Positions 53,584 through 62,899 of a stretch of DNA of 64,000 nucleotides are shown piece after piece (positions within the stretch are counted from its first letter, which is position 1; each line of letters starts with the position of its first letter). The stretch spans positions 18,747,313 to 18,811,312 of the forward strand of contig OX388312.1 of NCBI GenBank assembly GCA_947579605.1, written 5' to 3'. A model generated the notes under the pieces. That model searched no databases, was not told the DNA's origin, and saw only the letters and a list, made by a program, of their open reading frames with translations. This stretch comes from Athripsodes cinereus. Its lineage: Eukaryota > Arthropoda > Insecta > Trichoptera > Leptoceridae. The position numbers and the translations under genes were made by a program.

Positions 53584-55784
53584 GTTAGTCTTGCTCAACA
53601 GTAACACACAACAAAAATAATAAATATTTATTTTATTTTATTTGATAATTTAAAATGAAGTGTTACAAAGTAAATGCCGATACAATTAATGAAACTATCG
53701 AATTTTGTTTCTATTTTTGGTAAAAGAGATCAGATTACACTTCTCCAGATTCAAGTGCAAGTTATTTCTATTACAGTACTCGTGTTGTCTTCCCAAGTCC
53801 TCGTTAAGCATTTCACAGTCAAACAATGATTGAATTTGATGGTATATTTTTAAATCGTCTGCAAATAATAGAAGCTCTGAGTGTTTAAAGCACTTTTTAT
53901 GTCGTTTATGAATATCGTGAAAAGTAAAAGACCCAAAACAGACCCCTGAGGGACACCAGATGTAACACTGACACTCCCAGATGAGTAATCGTTAAGTTTA
54001 ACTGTCATCAATCTATCAGAAATATATGAGTCAATCCACTTTAGAAGATTCCCATGAATTCCATGAAATTCTAACTTCTTAATCAAAAGTCGATGATCTA
54101 CTTGCCTTTTGCCTTTTGAAAGTCGGTATAAATGGCATCCAACTGTATACGATTGTCCATAGCTGAGAAAAGAAAATCAGTGTATAAAATCAGATTTGTT
54201 ACTGTCGATCTTCCACTCATGAAACCATGCTGCTCTACAAGAAGATACGGTTTCAGGAAAAAAGTCATTTGTTCACGAACAATACCTTCCCTCAAATATT
54301 TTTGAAATAGGTGATAGAATTGTAATTATATTTTTTATATATTTTATATTTTATTATTATATTTTATTTTATATATTTTATATTGAAATAGGTGATAGAA
54401 TTGTAATTATAATAAAATTATAATTAATGATAGAATTGAAATTGGTCTGTAGTTACGAACGTCCAATTTGATGCCAGATTTATGCAAAGGAGTAATATTA
54501 GCCATCTTGCATTTGCATGGAAAGCACCCTTCTTGCAAACTCTTCATAAATATCAGATACAATGGCTTGGTTAAATGACTTGCACATATCTTAAATATAA
54601 TTGGTGCTATACCATCAGGGCCAACTCCTTTTGTCTCATCTATACCTAATGAACGTTTATGAATATCAGACTTCAAGATGTTTATCGTGGATAAACATGA
54701 GTTAGTTAAAATATTTTCCGACTCTTCAGTATTAGAATCATGTAAATTATTCAGTGAAAATACAGAACCAAAAAACGACGAAAACAAGTTCGCAATTCCC
54801 TCTGGATCGCTCGAAGTCTGGTCACCGTCACTCATTACCCTTGGATAGCCTCTAGATTCTTTAAGATAATTCACAAACGAAAAGAAAGACTTGACATTGC
54901 CCTTAAGTGACTTCTCAGTGTTATTAATAAAAGACCTATAATCGTGATTCTGCGACAACTTAAACTGAGCTCTTGTTGTTGAGAAAATAAATTATAGTCA
55001 GAATCGCTAAGGTACATCTTCCACTTACGCCAAGCCTTGGACTTTCTCTTAAACAACAACACAGTTTTATTAGAGAACCATTTGGGAAAATTATTAGGTG
55101 ACACCCTCTTCATAGGTGTATGCTTCTCAATTATCGGCAAAAAATAACCATAAAACGATTCAACCATCTCATTCACCGGTCCGTTTCCCAAAACGCTAAC
55201 CTAATCAACACTTTGTAGTTTGAAATTTATTTCCGAAAAGTTTGACTTAAAGTATATCAATTTCTGGATCATATTTCGAGACAAATCCTCAGCAATTTCT
55301 CTCATAATCTATCAACATAAACTCATAATCTATCAACAGTGAAGGATGGTGTGAATCCTTACCAACCAGTGGAGAATCACATCTGGTAACAGAATAAGGA
55401 ATAGTTGAAAGAACTAAATCCAAGATAACTTGATTGCTGTTATAAACTCCATTATACTGAAACATATTGAGAAAAGATATCGATTCTATCAAATACTACG
55501 CAACAGGACCCTAATAAGAAAACGGAACAAAGATTGACTCAACATCAGGGTCTTTTTTCCATTGGATTGTTGGAATATTGAAATCTCCAATGAGACAAAT
55601 GTCCGTTTTGTCGTGATAGCTGATTAAACGTTCAGATATACTTTTAAAAAAGATGTTATAAGTATACAAGGATGTGGAAGGCAGTATATTATATACTTCA
55701 CCCAGTAGCAATGAGCATTTTCCCATGGAACTAGGTGTTGCCGATGAAAAACGAATACTGGTAAAAATACTTTCACGAATATCA

Positions 55785-56131
55785 AAAACAATAAATAAAA
55801 AAAATTAGAAAACAAAGAAAAAAATGAGCAGAGAGCCGAGTTGAGGTGTCCGTAAACTTCTTTATTTTTATTTCTATTTTATTTTGAATATTGATTTGTT
55901 TTTATATGTTAGTTTTATATTGTGAATGTATTTGCTTCTCTCGGCTAGAGGAACATCGAAGGAGTGTAGTCAAAAGATTCCACACATGGAGGTTTTTGGC
56001 TGGCCAGCCCCTCAGGCTGCCCACTATGGCGCCTCCAGTATGGACAAAATTTGTGTAGTGTAGAATTCGGATAAATGGAAGTCCCCAGACTTCTGCGTTA
56101 TCCGGGTGGTCGGTGGGTCTCCTTCAATGTA
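55785..56131 (+). mobile_element. R1-like LINE 3' fragment in the Jockey-like LINE
   Basis: Flanked by TTTCACGAATATCA (55771-55784) and TTTCACCAATATCA (56132-56145), one mismatch. The body shares GAGGAACATCGAAG, CCCCTCAGGCTGCCCA and CCCCAGACTTCTGCGTTATCC with the 3' UTR at 25100-25300. Removing it restores the endonuclease reading LVWDDI...SIFTSIRFSSAT. Non-coding. Confidence 0.7.
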
Positions 56132-57436
56132 TTTCACCAATATCATCCCAAACAAGAGTGGATGAACATTCTAGTGTCCGATCCACAGCAATTAAGACCC
56201 CACCTCCATCCCTTTTACCACTTAACATGAAATCCCTATCCTTCCAGTAAACTGTGAATTCGTTTTGAAAAAGTTTGCTATCAAATATGCCACAATTTAG
56301 CCAAGTATCCGTCAGAACAATTATATCATAATTATTTGCAGATAAGTTTGCTCTAAACTCCTCGGTTTTAGACCTCAAGCCCCGACAATTCTGATAGAAT
56401 ACTTTAGTGTGTTTCACCTTGTAGTATGATATAAATATTTCCTAAATAGTACATAAAATATTGTAGGGCCCTATACTCATAGCAGTTGTACAATAGGTAC
56501 TTAAAGCAAACATATAAATTCTCCACAAATGCATACTTCTCCCAATAATAATAACATCATCAAGCAAACGAACACATGTATATGGAGTCAATGGGTTTTG
56601 TTTACATCGGTCGTGTTTATTTGCTCTCCAGTGAAAATTAACTATTCTCATAGTAATTTAATTCGTATCTAAGAGTGTTATACCTTGTTTTGTCCAGTTT
56701 TTCGCGCTCCTTCTTTTGGTCATTGCAATCCTACAAAAGGAAAGTGTCTGTGTCTAGGAAAAACAAGTGTAAAAATTTTTCTATGCTTTGATGGACTACA
56801 TAATAAAAGTGCAGCCCTTGGATTACAAAAAATACGAAATAACCAGTGCCATTGTGTTCAGCGTGCTGAATTGCATAAAAAACTCCGTGAAAGTGCGCAT
56901 GAATAAATTGTTATTAACCCGGAAAAGCGGTTTTTCATCTATGACGTCAAAATGAAAATTGTCCAAAAGGTGAAGTGACTATATTTTCCATATCGTTTTT
57001 TTATGCTGAATCCAAAAGTGAAATTATTTTTTCTGTAACTTCTCTGTGTGCCGAGTTATACTCATTTTTATATATTTTTATAACCAAAAGAGGAAGAAAA
57101 CTGTGAACGCCACTCATATAAATGCTCTAAGAGACTTGACAACACTTTAGGTAAATAGAGCTGATGAAACTGAGTGAAAAAGTCAGTGGTGTGCCTTCTC
57201 TAACTTTACAAATGACGAAGTTATAAGGTGTTATAACATTGTTTTCATAGTGGTACCCACATTAAGCGTGGGTTTCGTTTGTTGATTTGACCGACCATTG
57301 AACTCTCTTGCTTTTTATAAACACTTATTATCTTATTTTATTATAATTAAACATTCTGTGCTAGAATAGTTACACTATTGTGAGAAATCCAGTGAATTAA
57401 ACTGTTTACTTTTGCATACAATACGTAGTGAATTGA

Positions 57437-58723
57437 ATGAGTGAAAATATATCCACCATGATGACACGAAGCCGCAAAGTGACAAATAACACTGCTTACT
57501 TTACTATGTATGACACATCTCAGGAACAGATTATCTCAGATAATGAGCCTGACGTAAGAGAGGAATGTCTGAATAGAATGCAGGAATTGGAAACCGAAAA
57601 ACATAGAGTGAATGAGGAGTTAGCTATGAGAAAGAGAGAATTAAAATTAAAAAACAAAGAAACTTTATTATTGAAAAAGAAAATATTGTTGCTGACTAAA
57701 GTTCAGAAGGATCTGAATCGCTACAAAAAGCTTAACAGTGATATGAAGCTTGAACTGAGAGATAAAGATTTTAAGTTATCAGAGGCTGTGAATGATCTGG
57801 AGAGAATCAATGACAGGCGGGAGAGGGAGATAAGTGAATTCGTGAAAAATGAAAAAATAATATTGACGAGGCTTGAAGAGGCACAACGTACTTGCGAGAC
57901 TCTGAGAGGAGCTTATGACAACCTTTATGAACAATTCGAAAACTACAATGAAGAAACTTATGTCAGGAAGGACAGTGGGAGTGGTAATCACAGTGGTAGT
58001 TGTAAGTCAAGAAATGAGTTAAAATCTCAATCCAATGAAAAATATTTAACACATAAACTGCTTATTATTGGCGATGAAAATGCAAAGGGCCTGGGATTAA
58101 AATTACACCGAAAAGTGGATTATAATGTGACCTGTGTTGCCAGGCCCGGTGCGAGAATGCAAGAAATGTTGCAAAATATCAATGCGATTGTCAACGAAGC
58201 ATCTAAAGATGACGTCATTGTACTGGCTGTGGGAAGTTATACTAACATATACCATACCAGACAATATAAAAATGCAGTGGAGAAAATCGTTGAGACATCG
58301 GAGAAACTGGGAAAAACAGTATACATAACAAGTCTACGCTATTGTAAAAATGACTCAATCGTGAACAAGAGACTTTACGAAATCAATTGTTACCTGTATA
58401 ATCTAACTAGAATGAGCAGTCACACCTTTATATTGGAAACCAATGATCAGAACGGGATGACATTGGATAACAGTATAATATATAATCTTAAGCACACAAT
58501 TCATAGAGCAAAAAATTTAATACGAGTACGGAGAAGTGAGGATATAGAGAAAAGTAACCACGGGGATTCTCCATTACCACTAGCAGACACAGTGCAGCAG
58601 ATAACACCAGTGGCGAGGACAAGCAGGTCTTTTTTAGGCCAAAATCAAAGACACAACATGGCAGTACCTTCACAGTCGCACATCAGAACGTCCAGGGCCT
58701 GCGTGGCAAACTCCACGAGTTGA
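57437..58723 (+). CDS. ORF1 of CR1-like LINE: coiled coil plus SGNH-hydrolase-like domain, 428 aa
   Basis: Residues about 45-185 are a strongly charged helical region (ELETEKHRVNEELAMRKREL, KKKILLLTKVQKDL), likely a coiled coil for self-assembly. Residues about 205-360 start HKLLIIGDENAKGLGLKL and contain DDVIVLAVGSYTNIY, which resembles the first and third blocks of the SGNH/GDSL esterase fold found in ORF1 of many CR1 elements. The usual GDS is GDE here and the GxND block is GSYTN, so the catalytic serine seems lost. The tail is basic. It probably binds RNA in the element's ribonucleoprotein. A slippery heptamer lies at 58630-58636 before the stop. Confidence 0.8.
   Translation: MSENISTMMTRSRKVTNNTAYFTMYDTSQEQIISDNEPDVREECLNRMQELETEKHRVNEELAMRKRELKLKNKETLLLKKKILLLTKVQKDLNRYKKLNSDMKLELRDKDFKLSEAVNDLERINDRREREISEFVKNEKIILTRLEEAQRTCETLRGAYDNLYEQFENYNEETYVRKDSGSGNHSGSCKSRNELKSQSNEKYLTHKLLIIGDENAKGLGLKLHRKVDYNVTCVARPGARMQEMLQNINAIVNEASKDDVIVLAVGSYTNIYHTRQYKNAVEKIVETSEKLGKTVYITSLRYCKNDSIVNKRLYEINCYLYNLTRMSSHTFILETNDQNGMTLDNSIIYNLKHTIHRAKNLIRVRRSEDIEKSNHGDSPLPLADTVQQITPVARTSRSFLGQNQRHNMAVPSQSHIRTSRACVANSTS
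58630..58636 (+). promoter_or_regulatory. Candidate -1 ribosomal frameshift site between ORF1 and ORF2
   Basis: The heptamer TTTTTTA is in the right phase (T TTT TTA with TTT and TTA as ORF1 codons; 58631 is a codon start of the frame from 57437). A -1 slip enters the ORF2 frame exactly, giving FFRPKSKTQHGSTF and then the endonuclease. The ORF2 frame is open only after a TAA at 58555-58557, and no ATG occurs in it before the endonuclease domain. No strong downstream stem or pseudoknot was recognised by eye. Confidence 0.55.
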
Positions 58724-61521
58724 ACACTTCGCCGGTATTGGATGGGTTGGATGTGTTGTGCATCACTGAGTCATGGTTGTGCGAGTCTGAGGTCGTGTGT
58801 CACAATATATCTAACTTTAGTATCATTAGTAACTTTAGTAGAGAAAAAACAACAAGAGGGGGATCTCTTATATTTGTAAATAATAAATGGCGAGCAAAAA
58901 ACAGGGTAGACATTGTGAAACTGTCATTAGAAAAGCACTGTGAGATCAGTTGTGTTGAAATGAATAATATTGTAGTTGTCTCAGTGTACAGAGCACCATC
59001 TGGAAACGTTGACTCATTCCTCAGTACACTGGAAAATGCCCTGAATATTTTAAGTTTAAATAATAATAAGCGCCTAATTGTATGTGGTGATTTCAATATA
59101 GATCTAGACACTGACACAAACAACAAGAACAATTTTGTGGATATTATGAGTAGTTTCTGTTTGACGCGTAGCATTCTTGCACCTACTAGAGTAACAAATA
59201 GTACAGCCACTTGCATTGACAATGTTTTTACAGATGTAAACTTGATTAATTCTCACCTTGTTGATATAATCAGATCAGACCATTATGGGCAAATGATTGA
59301 ATTTAAAATTGAGAATATTAAATGTAAACCAGTTGTAAAAAAATGTATTTCCAGGAGAATTTGTACCGAGGAAAGCATAAATAATTTCCAACAATCTGTT
59401 GCCCATACTGTTTGCTCTTTGGCAGTCGACAACAAAAATGTAAATTTGGTTTTTAGTGAATTGTTCAAATTAATCCTTTTGGAATTGAATCATAATTTTC
59501 CTGTAAAGAAAACAAAGTGTATGACTAAGAAATCTTTTGAATGTTGGGCTACTCCTGGTATACGGATATCAAGGAGAAATTTGTTCCAATTGTACGAGCA
59601 AAAAAGATTGAAAAATTCTGAAGAAATTACAAATTTAGTACGTAGATACAGTGCCATATTCAAAGCAGTGTGTAAAGAGGCAAAAAAAAGATTTCTTAGC
59701 CGCAAAATAATGCTATCAAAAAATCCAATTAGAGCAACATGGAATGTTATTAAAGAGGAAACGGGTAGATCCATTGAGCACTCTCATGAGGCGGATCTCA
59801 TCACTGTAGGCGGCATAGATGGTTCCGATAAACTGGCCATATCAAATTACTTTAACGAATATTTTGTAAGTGCAGCATCATCCCTGATTCAGGCATCAGG
59901 CCCTTCCTCGGTTGTAACCAATAAATATAAGTGTATAGATTCTGTAGAGACTACTTTCAAGTTTAGGCCAATATCCACACAGGACGTATTAAATACCTGT
60001 AAAAATTTAAAATCAAAAGGATCCACAGACCTCTGGAATATATCAACTAAATTACTTAAATCCATTATTCATTGCCTTGCACCATGTCTAGCAAAATTGT
60101 TCAATTTGAGCCTTGAGCAGGGGATTTTTCCGGATCTCTTAAAAATGGCTAGGGTTGTCCCTATACATAAAAAGGGTGACCCAACTGACCCCGGAAACTA
60201 CAGACCCATCTCGATCCTGCCGGTGATTAGTAAGCTTCTTGAGAGAATGGTCACTGCACAGCTCGCCCACTTTTTTGTTCACAATAATACCCTAAATTCA
60301 CTCCAATTTGGTTTCCAAAAGGGAAAAAGTACGGTCGACGGGATTTCGTCCCTACTCCAGACAGTTCTTGAATCTCTGGATCAGAAGCGCGATACATATG
60401 GAGTCTTCTGTGATCTGTCAAAGGCATTTGATTGTGTGAACCATAAAATTCTACTAGAAAAGCTCACTCTATACGGAGTGAGGGGCACTGAGAATCAATT
60501 TCTCAGATCGTATTTGGATGACCGTAGACAGATCACAGAGGTAAACGGTGTCAGGTCGACTGAGAGAGCGATAGTCTGCGGCGTTCCCCAAGGTTCGATA
60601 CTGGGGCCCTTGCTCTTTTTAATTTATGTGAACGACCTACCAGGCTGTATCGAGGAAGGTCAAAAAATAGTTATGTTCGCAGACGATACCTCGATATTGA
60701 TCCAGGATGGTATTGAAAAAGAGAAAACGATTCGCAACACCTTAAGTGTCCTGGACAGAGTGGGCGAGTGGTTCAGGGAAAATGATCTTGTCCTGAATGT
60801 GACGAAAACGAATACTATTCACTTCTCACTGAGACAGTCCTCTGCGCCCGACCCAGTCACGGCGGCTCTATCTGAGCGCCAACTAGCTATAGTTGACAAT
60901 TGTAAATTCTTAGGAGTTAAGATTGACAGGAGATTGCGGTGGACGGCGCACATTGAGGAGCTGGCCGGGAAATTAAATTCCGCAATTTTCGCAATTAAAA
61001 AAATTAAAGAGACCTGCGGTTTTGAGGCGGCAAAGTCCATATACCATGCCTACTTTCACAGCATCATGTCATATGGGGTGCTGTTCTGGGGCGGGGTAGG
61101 TGAAGCAAGAAGAATATTTCTCTTACAAAAAAGGGCCATACGAGTATTAATGGGGCTGAAGCCGGGAGACAGTTGTCGAAACTCCTTTCGAGAGCTGGGT
61201 GTATTGACCTTGGCCGGTGCATATATCATAGAGTGCATGACTTTTGCCCGGAAAAACTTGCCAAACACTCCCCTAAATTCGGATCAGCACGCCTATGACA
61301 CTAGACATAAAAATGATGTTCGTGCAATCGAGCATAGGTTGGCAAAGGTCAGCAAAAGCTTTGTGTGCCTCAGTGTGCGGTTGTTTAACAAGCTGCCTGA
61401 AGATGTGAGGGCCTTGGGCTTGGAGGCGTTTCGTGGGAGGGTGAAGGAGTATCTCGTTGAGCAATCCTTTTACACTATTGACGAAATGCTGAATCGAGCA
61501 AATGACTCTATTAGTATTTAA
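58636..61521 (+). CDS. ORF2 of CR1-like LINE: AP endonuclease and reverse transcriptase
   Basis: The frame overlaps the end of ORF1 by about 90 nt in the -1 frame. Endonuclease motifs: HQNVQGLRGKLHELN, LCITESWLCESE, VVSVYRAPSGN, CGDFNIDLDTDTN, TCIDNVFTD and RSDHYGQ. RT motifs: PIHKKGDPTDPGNYRPISIL, FGFQKGKSTVDG, CDLSKAFDCVNHKILL, CGVPQGSILGPLLFLIYVND, FADDTSILI and FLGVKIDRRLRW. The C-terminus has HAYDTRHKND and FNKLPEDVR, typical of the CR1 group. All catalytic residues are intact (933 codons from the TTG at 58720). It has no AUG at the endonuclease start; the first in-frame ATG is about 77 codons after that TTG, inside the endonuclease domain. Confidence 0.85.
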   Translation, partial: RPKSKTQHGSTFTVAHQNVQGLRGKLHELNTSPVLDGLDVLCITESWLCESEVVCHNISNFSIISNFSREKTTRGGSLIFVNNKWRAKNRVDIVKLSLEKHCEISCVEMNNIVVVSVYRAPSGNVDSFLSTLENALNILSLNNNKRLIVCGDFNIDLDTDTNNKNNFVDIMSSFCLTRSILAPTRVTNSTATCIDNVFTDVNLINSHLVDIIRSDHYGQMIEFKIENIKCKPVVKKCISRRICTEESINNFQQSVAHTVCSLAVDNKNVNLVFSELFKLILLELNHNFPVKKTKCMTKKSFECWATPGIRISRRNLFQLYEQKRLKNSEEITNLVRRYSAIFKAVCKEAKKRFLSRKIMLSKNPIRATWNVIKEETGRSIEHSHEADLITVGGIDGSDKLAISNYFNEYFVSAASSLIQASGPSSVVTNKYKCIDSVETTFKFRPISTQDVLNTCKNLKSKGSTDLWNISTKLLKSIIHCLAPCLAKLFNLSLEQGIFPDLLKMARVVPIHKKGDPTDPGNYRPISILPVISKLLERMVTAQLAHFFVHNNTLNSLQFGFQKGKSTVDGISSLLQTVLESLDQKRDTYGVFCDLSKAFDCVNHKILLEKLTLYGVRGTENQFLRSYLDDRRQITEVNGVRSTERAIVCGVPQGSILGPLLFLIYVNDLPGCIEEGQKIVMFADDTSILIQDGIEKEKTIRNTLSVLDRVGEWFRENDLVLNVTKTNTIHFSLRQSSAPDPVTAALSERQLAIVDNCKFLGVKIDRRLRWTAHIEELAGKLNSAIFAIKKIKETCGFEAAKSIYHAYFHSIMSYGVLFWGGVGEARRIFLLQKRAIRVLMGLKPGDSCRNSFRELGVLTLAGAYIIECMTFARKNLPNTPLNSDQHAYDTRHKNDVRAIEHRLAKVSKSFVCLSVRLFNKLPEDVRALGLEAFRGRVKEYLVEQSFYTIDEMLNRANDSISI

Positions 61522-62019
61522 ATATTTTGTAAATCTGTAATTCTTTGTTGTCTCTTGTTGTCTGCCTATGTCTGACGATTTGCAAATCTGAGCCATTTAC
61601 ACTCCGATTTGCAATGACCTATAAATTTACTGAATGTCTGTTTCTTTTTTATATCATTTTTATATTCTTTTTTATATCTTTTTATATTTTTTAATCAAAA
61701 ATTGTAATGCTTTTGACGAATCCAAGTGCCCGGACTGGGCCTACGGCTGATGATATACAATATACAATATAAATATAATAATATACATGAAACAATACAA
61801 AAAATGCGCCCAACACGGAACAGACCAGATACTTTATTACTAAAATAATATTCGCAAAACATTCGCATATTTTTTTGCGAATGCGAATACTTTGAAATAT
61901 GCGAATATTCGCGAATGCGAATATTCGTTACATCACTATTAAGGATAGATCTATGTGGCGTTCCGTTCTCTCTGCCTACCCCTCCTGGGACGTGGCGTGA
62001 GGGTATAGTAGTAGTAGTA

Positions 62020-62135
62020 GTGGTAATCTCTTTCCTCCCTCCTCGCTAGTGATCACTATTGATGAAATGTCTTTTCATTTTGGAGAATCATCCAGAGTGA
62101 TCACTTAAAGTGAACATATGTGAACCCTCCTTTAC
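62020..62135 (-). mobile_element. End fragment of foldback family M1
   Basis: TGGTAATCTCTTTCCTCC, CGCTAGTGATCACTATTGATG and the end AAGTGAACATATGTGAACCC match the right end of the copy at 48054-48526. Only about 110 bp remain. A run of GTAGTAGTAGTAGT precedes it. Confidence 0.55.
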
Positions 62136-62311
62136 TATTATCCTTCATAAATCCGAGTTGGCAACACTAACCAGCAATGGCAATTATTTGCCTTTTGACA
62201 ACTGACAGTTCTGAGCCGACATCTTTTATTTCCGCCGTCGTCGAAATTTGGGAGATAATTTGTCGAAATATTTCTCATTAGTTTTTAGACTACATCTATT
62301 CAACCCATAAA

Positions 62312-62813
62312 ATGGCCTCAGCAATTGCTAAAATTCCTGCTTGTAAGTTTATTCGCATATTTTGTAAGAGTTGGAAATATTAAATTATGTTATATAATAA
62401 GTCAAATAAATGGTGTTATATCTAGACACCACATTTGAGAAAATTTTGTTTTTTGGACATATTGATTATCACAGCATATTCTGCCTTAATGCTATGTTGT
62501 AGCATTTGCAAATAATAACTAACACGTTGTATATGCTCTTTCTATTTTTGTAGCTTTCCTGGCATTCGCCAAGCCCAGATTTAACATTTTCATGAGGTAT
62601 GCTAAGGTTGAAATGGCCCCCCCAACTCCTGGTGACCTTCCAGCTGTTCGTGAAGGAATCGGTAAATTGATCAATGGCGCCCAAACTGGCAAGTGGAAGC
62701 AATTTACTGTGAGGGACGCCTGGATCAATACTTTGATTGGTGCAGAAGTAGTCTTCTGGTTCTTCATTGGAGAAACTATTGGAAAAAGGAATATTGTTGG
62801 ATATAGGGTATAA
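62312..62813 (+). CDS. ATPsynG: Mitochondrial ATP synthase subunit g (2 exons, 96 aa)
   Basis: Exon 1 is 62312-62342, exon 2 is 62554-62813; the intron is GT-AG (GTAAGT, TTTTTGTAG) and the sum of 291 nt is a whole number of codons. The protein starts MASAIAKIPASFLAFAKPRF, then FMRYAKVEMAPPTPGDLP, then a C-terminal membrane segment (NTLIGAEVVFWFFIGETIG) and IVGYRV. This is the pattern of subunit g, a small inner-membrane subunit of the Fo sector; with subunits e and others it supports ATP synthase dimers and cristae shape. The usual insect length is about 99 aa. It carries no obvious damage. AATAAA at 62883-62888 is the likely poly(A) signal. It is a compact housekeeping gene beside the transposon nest. 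Confidence 0.95.
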
Positions 62814-62882
62814 ATTTGATGTCATCCTCGTAATTTTTAAATAGCTTTATGAATATGATTGTTTTGTTTAATTATTAAATGC

Positions 62883-62888
62883 AATAAA
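62883..62888 (+). terminator. Polyadenylation signal of ATPsynG
   Basis: AATAAA occurs 70 bp after the ATPsynG stop codon and is followed by AT-rich sequence. It is the only canonical hexamer close to the stop. Confidence 0.6.
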
Positions 62889-62899
62889 GTAAATTATCC

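Larger units (their letters stand above)
53329..53695. mobile_element. Short non-coding element with two inverted hammerhead-like motifs
   Basis: The 11-bp duplication TATCGAATTTT (53318-53328 and 53696-53706) flanks it, and the host LINE protein (TKNRNKIR then YNIHNHDLKEV) reads through when it is removed. About 120 bp at each end are inverted repeats (AAATTATCAAATAAAATAAA and its inverse); a ~40-nt single-copy tail lies at the right. Both arms hold a hammerhead-ribozyme-like core. It could be a Penelope-type terminal repeat structure or a retrozyme-like element. Confidence 0.75.
53150..56417 (-). pseudogene. ORF2 of Jockey-like LINE: endonuclease and RT, broken
   Basis: Endonuclease motifs: FYQNCRGLRSKTEEF, VLTDTWLNCGI, DGGGVLIAVDR, CLIGDFNIPTIQW and a degenerate C-terminal block. 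RT motifs: GVGPDGIAPIIFKI, NITPLHKSGIKLDVRNYRPI, VEQHGFMSGRSTVTNL, DAIYTDFQKAKGK (motif A damaged), TSGVPQGSVLGLLLFTIF. After the hammerhead insertion, EVHKIRDFDVVFDSEL, NKIIEESNKILGFILRSTKS. Many frameshifts and stops make it an old, dead copy. The 56442-56651 region upstream would be ORF1/leader. Confidence 0.7.
48786..56650 (-). mobile_element. Jockey-like LINE (degenerate), interrupted by at least three insertions
   Basis: Pieces on the minus strand, in order: endonuclease (56417-55191), linker and RT (55191-53150), then after removal of the LINE at 49590-53150, the RT C-terminus (49580-49292) and 3' UTR (to 48786). Further insertions inside it are 55785-56131 (R1-like tail, 14-bp duplication) and 53329-53695 (hammerhead element, 11-bp duplication); in both cases the protein reading resumes after the insertion. 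The 3' tail recurs at 5585-6020. The joining of the 49580 piece to the rest is inferred from protein continuity, not from a clean duplication. Confidence 0.65.
56690..61800 (+). mobile_element. CR1-like LINE with both ORFs open
   Basis: Plus-strand element with a leader of about 750 bp, ORF1 (57437-58723), ORF2 (to 61521) and a 3' UTR ending in an ATACAATATAC-type microsatellite near 61760-61790. No frameshift or nonsense lesion was seen in either ORF, unlike all other LINEs in the window. Exact ends were not fixed because no target duplication was found. It lies inside the large hAT pair, next to the 5' end of the Jockey-like LINE. Confidence 0.75.
48575..61938. mobile_element. hAT-type element G, ends 13.4 kb apart, filled with nested elements
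   Basis: The 8-bp duplication TTAAGGAT (48567-48574 and 61939-61946) flanks inverted ends TAGTGATGTAACGAAT and ATTCGTTACATCACTA. Subterminal sequences on both sides are rich in ATTCGCGAATGCGAAT words (48600-48665 and 61845-61925). Only about 210 bp on the left and 140 bp on the right look like its own sequence; the rest is LINEs and other hATs. No transposase of its own was found. Confidence 0.85.

Noticed and set aside
61750..61795. CTGATGA ... GAAAC in the 3' UTR of the CR1-like LINE as another hammerhead
   Set aside because: The intervening AT microsatellite gives no stable stem II and the flanks give no stem I or III.
62592..62825. Minus-strand frames opposite ATPsynG
   Set aside because: They are shadows of the conserved exon 2 of the plus-strand gene.
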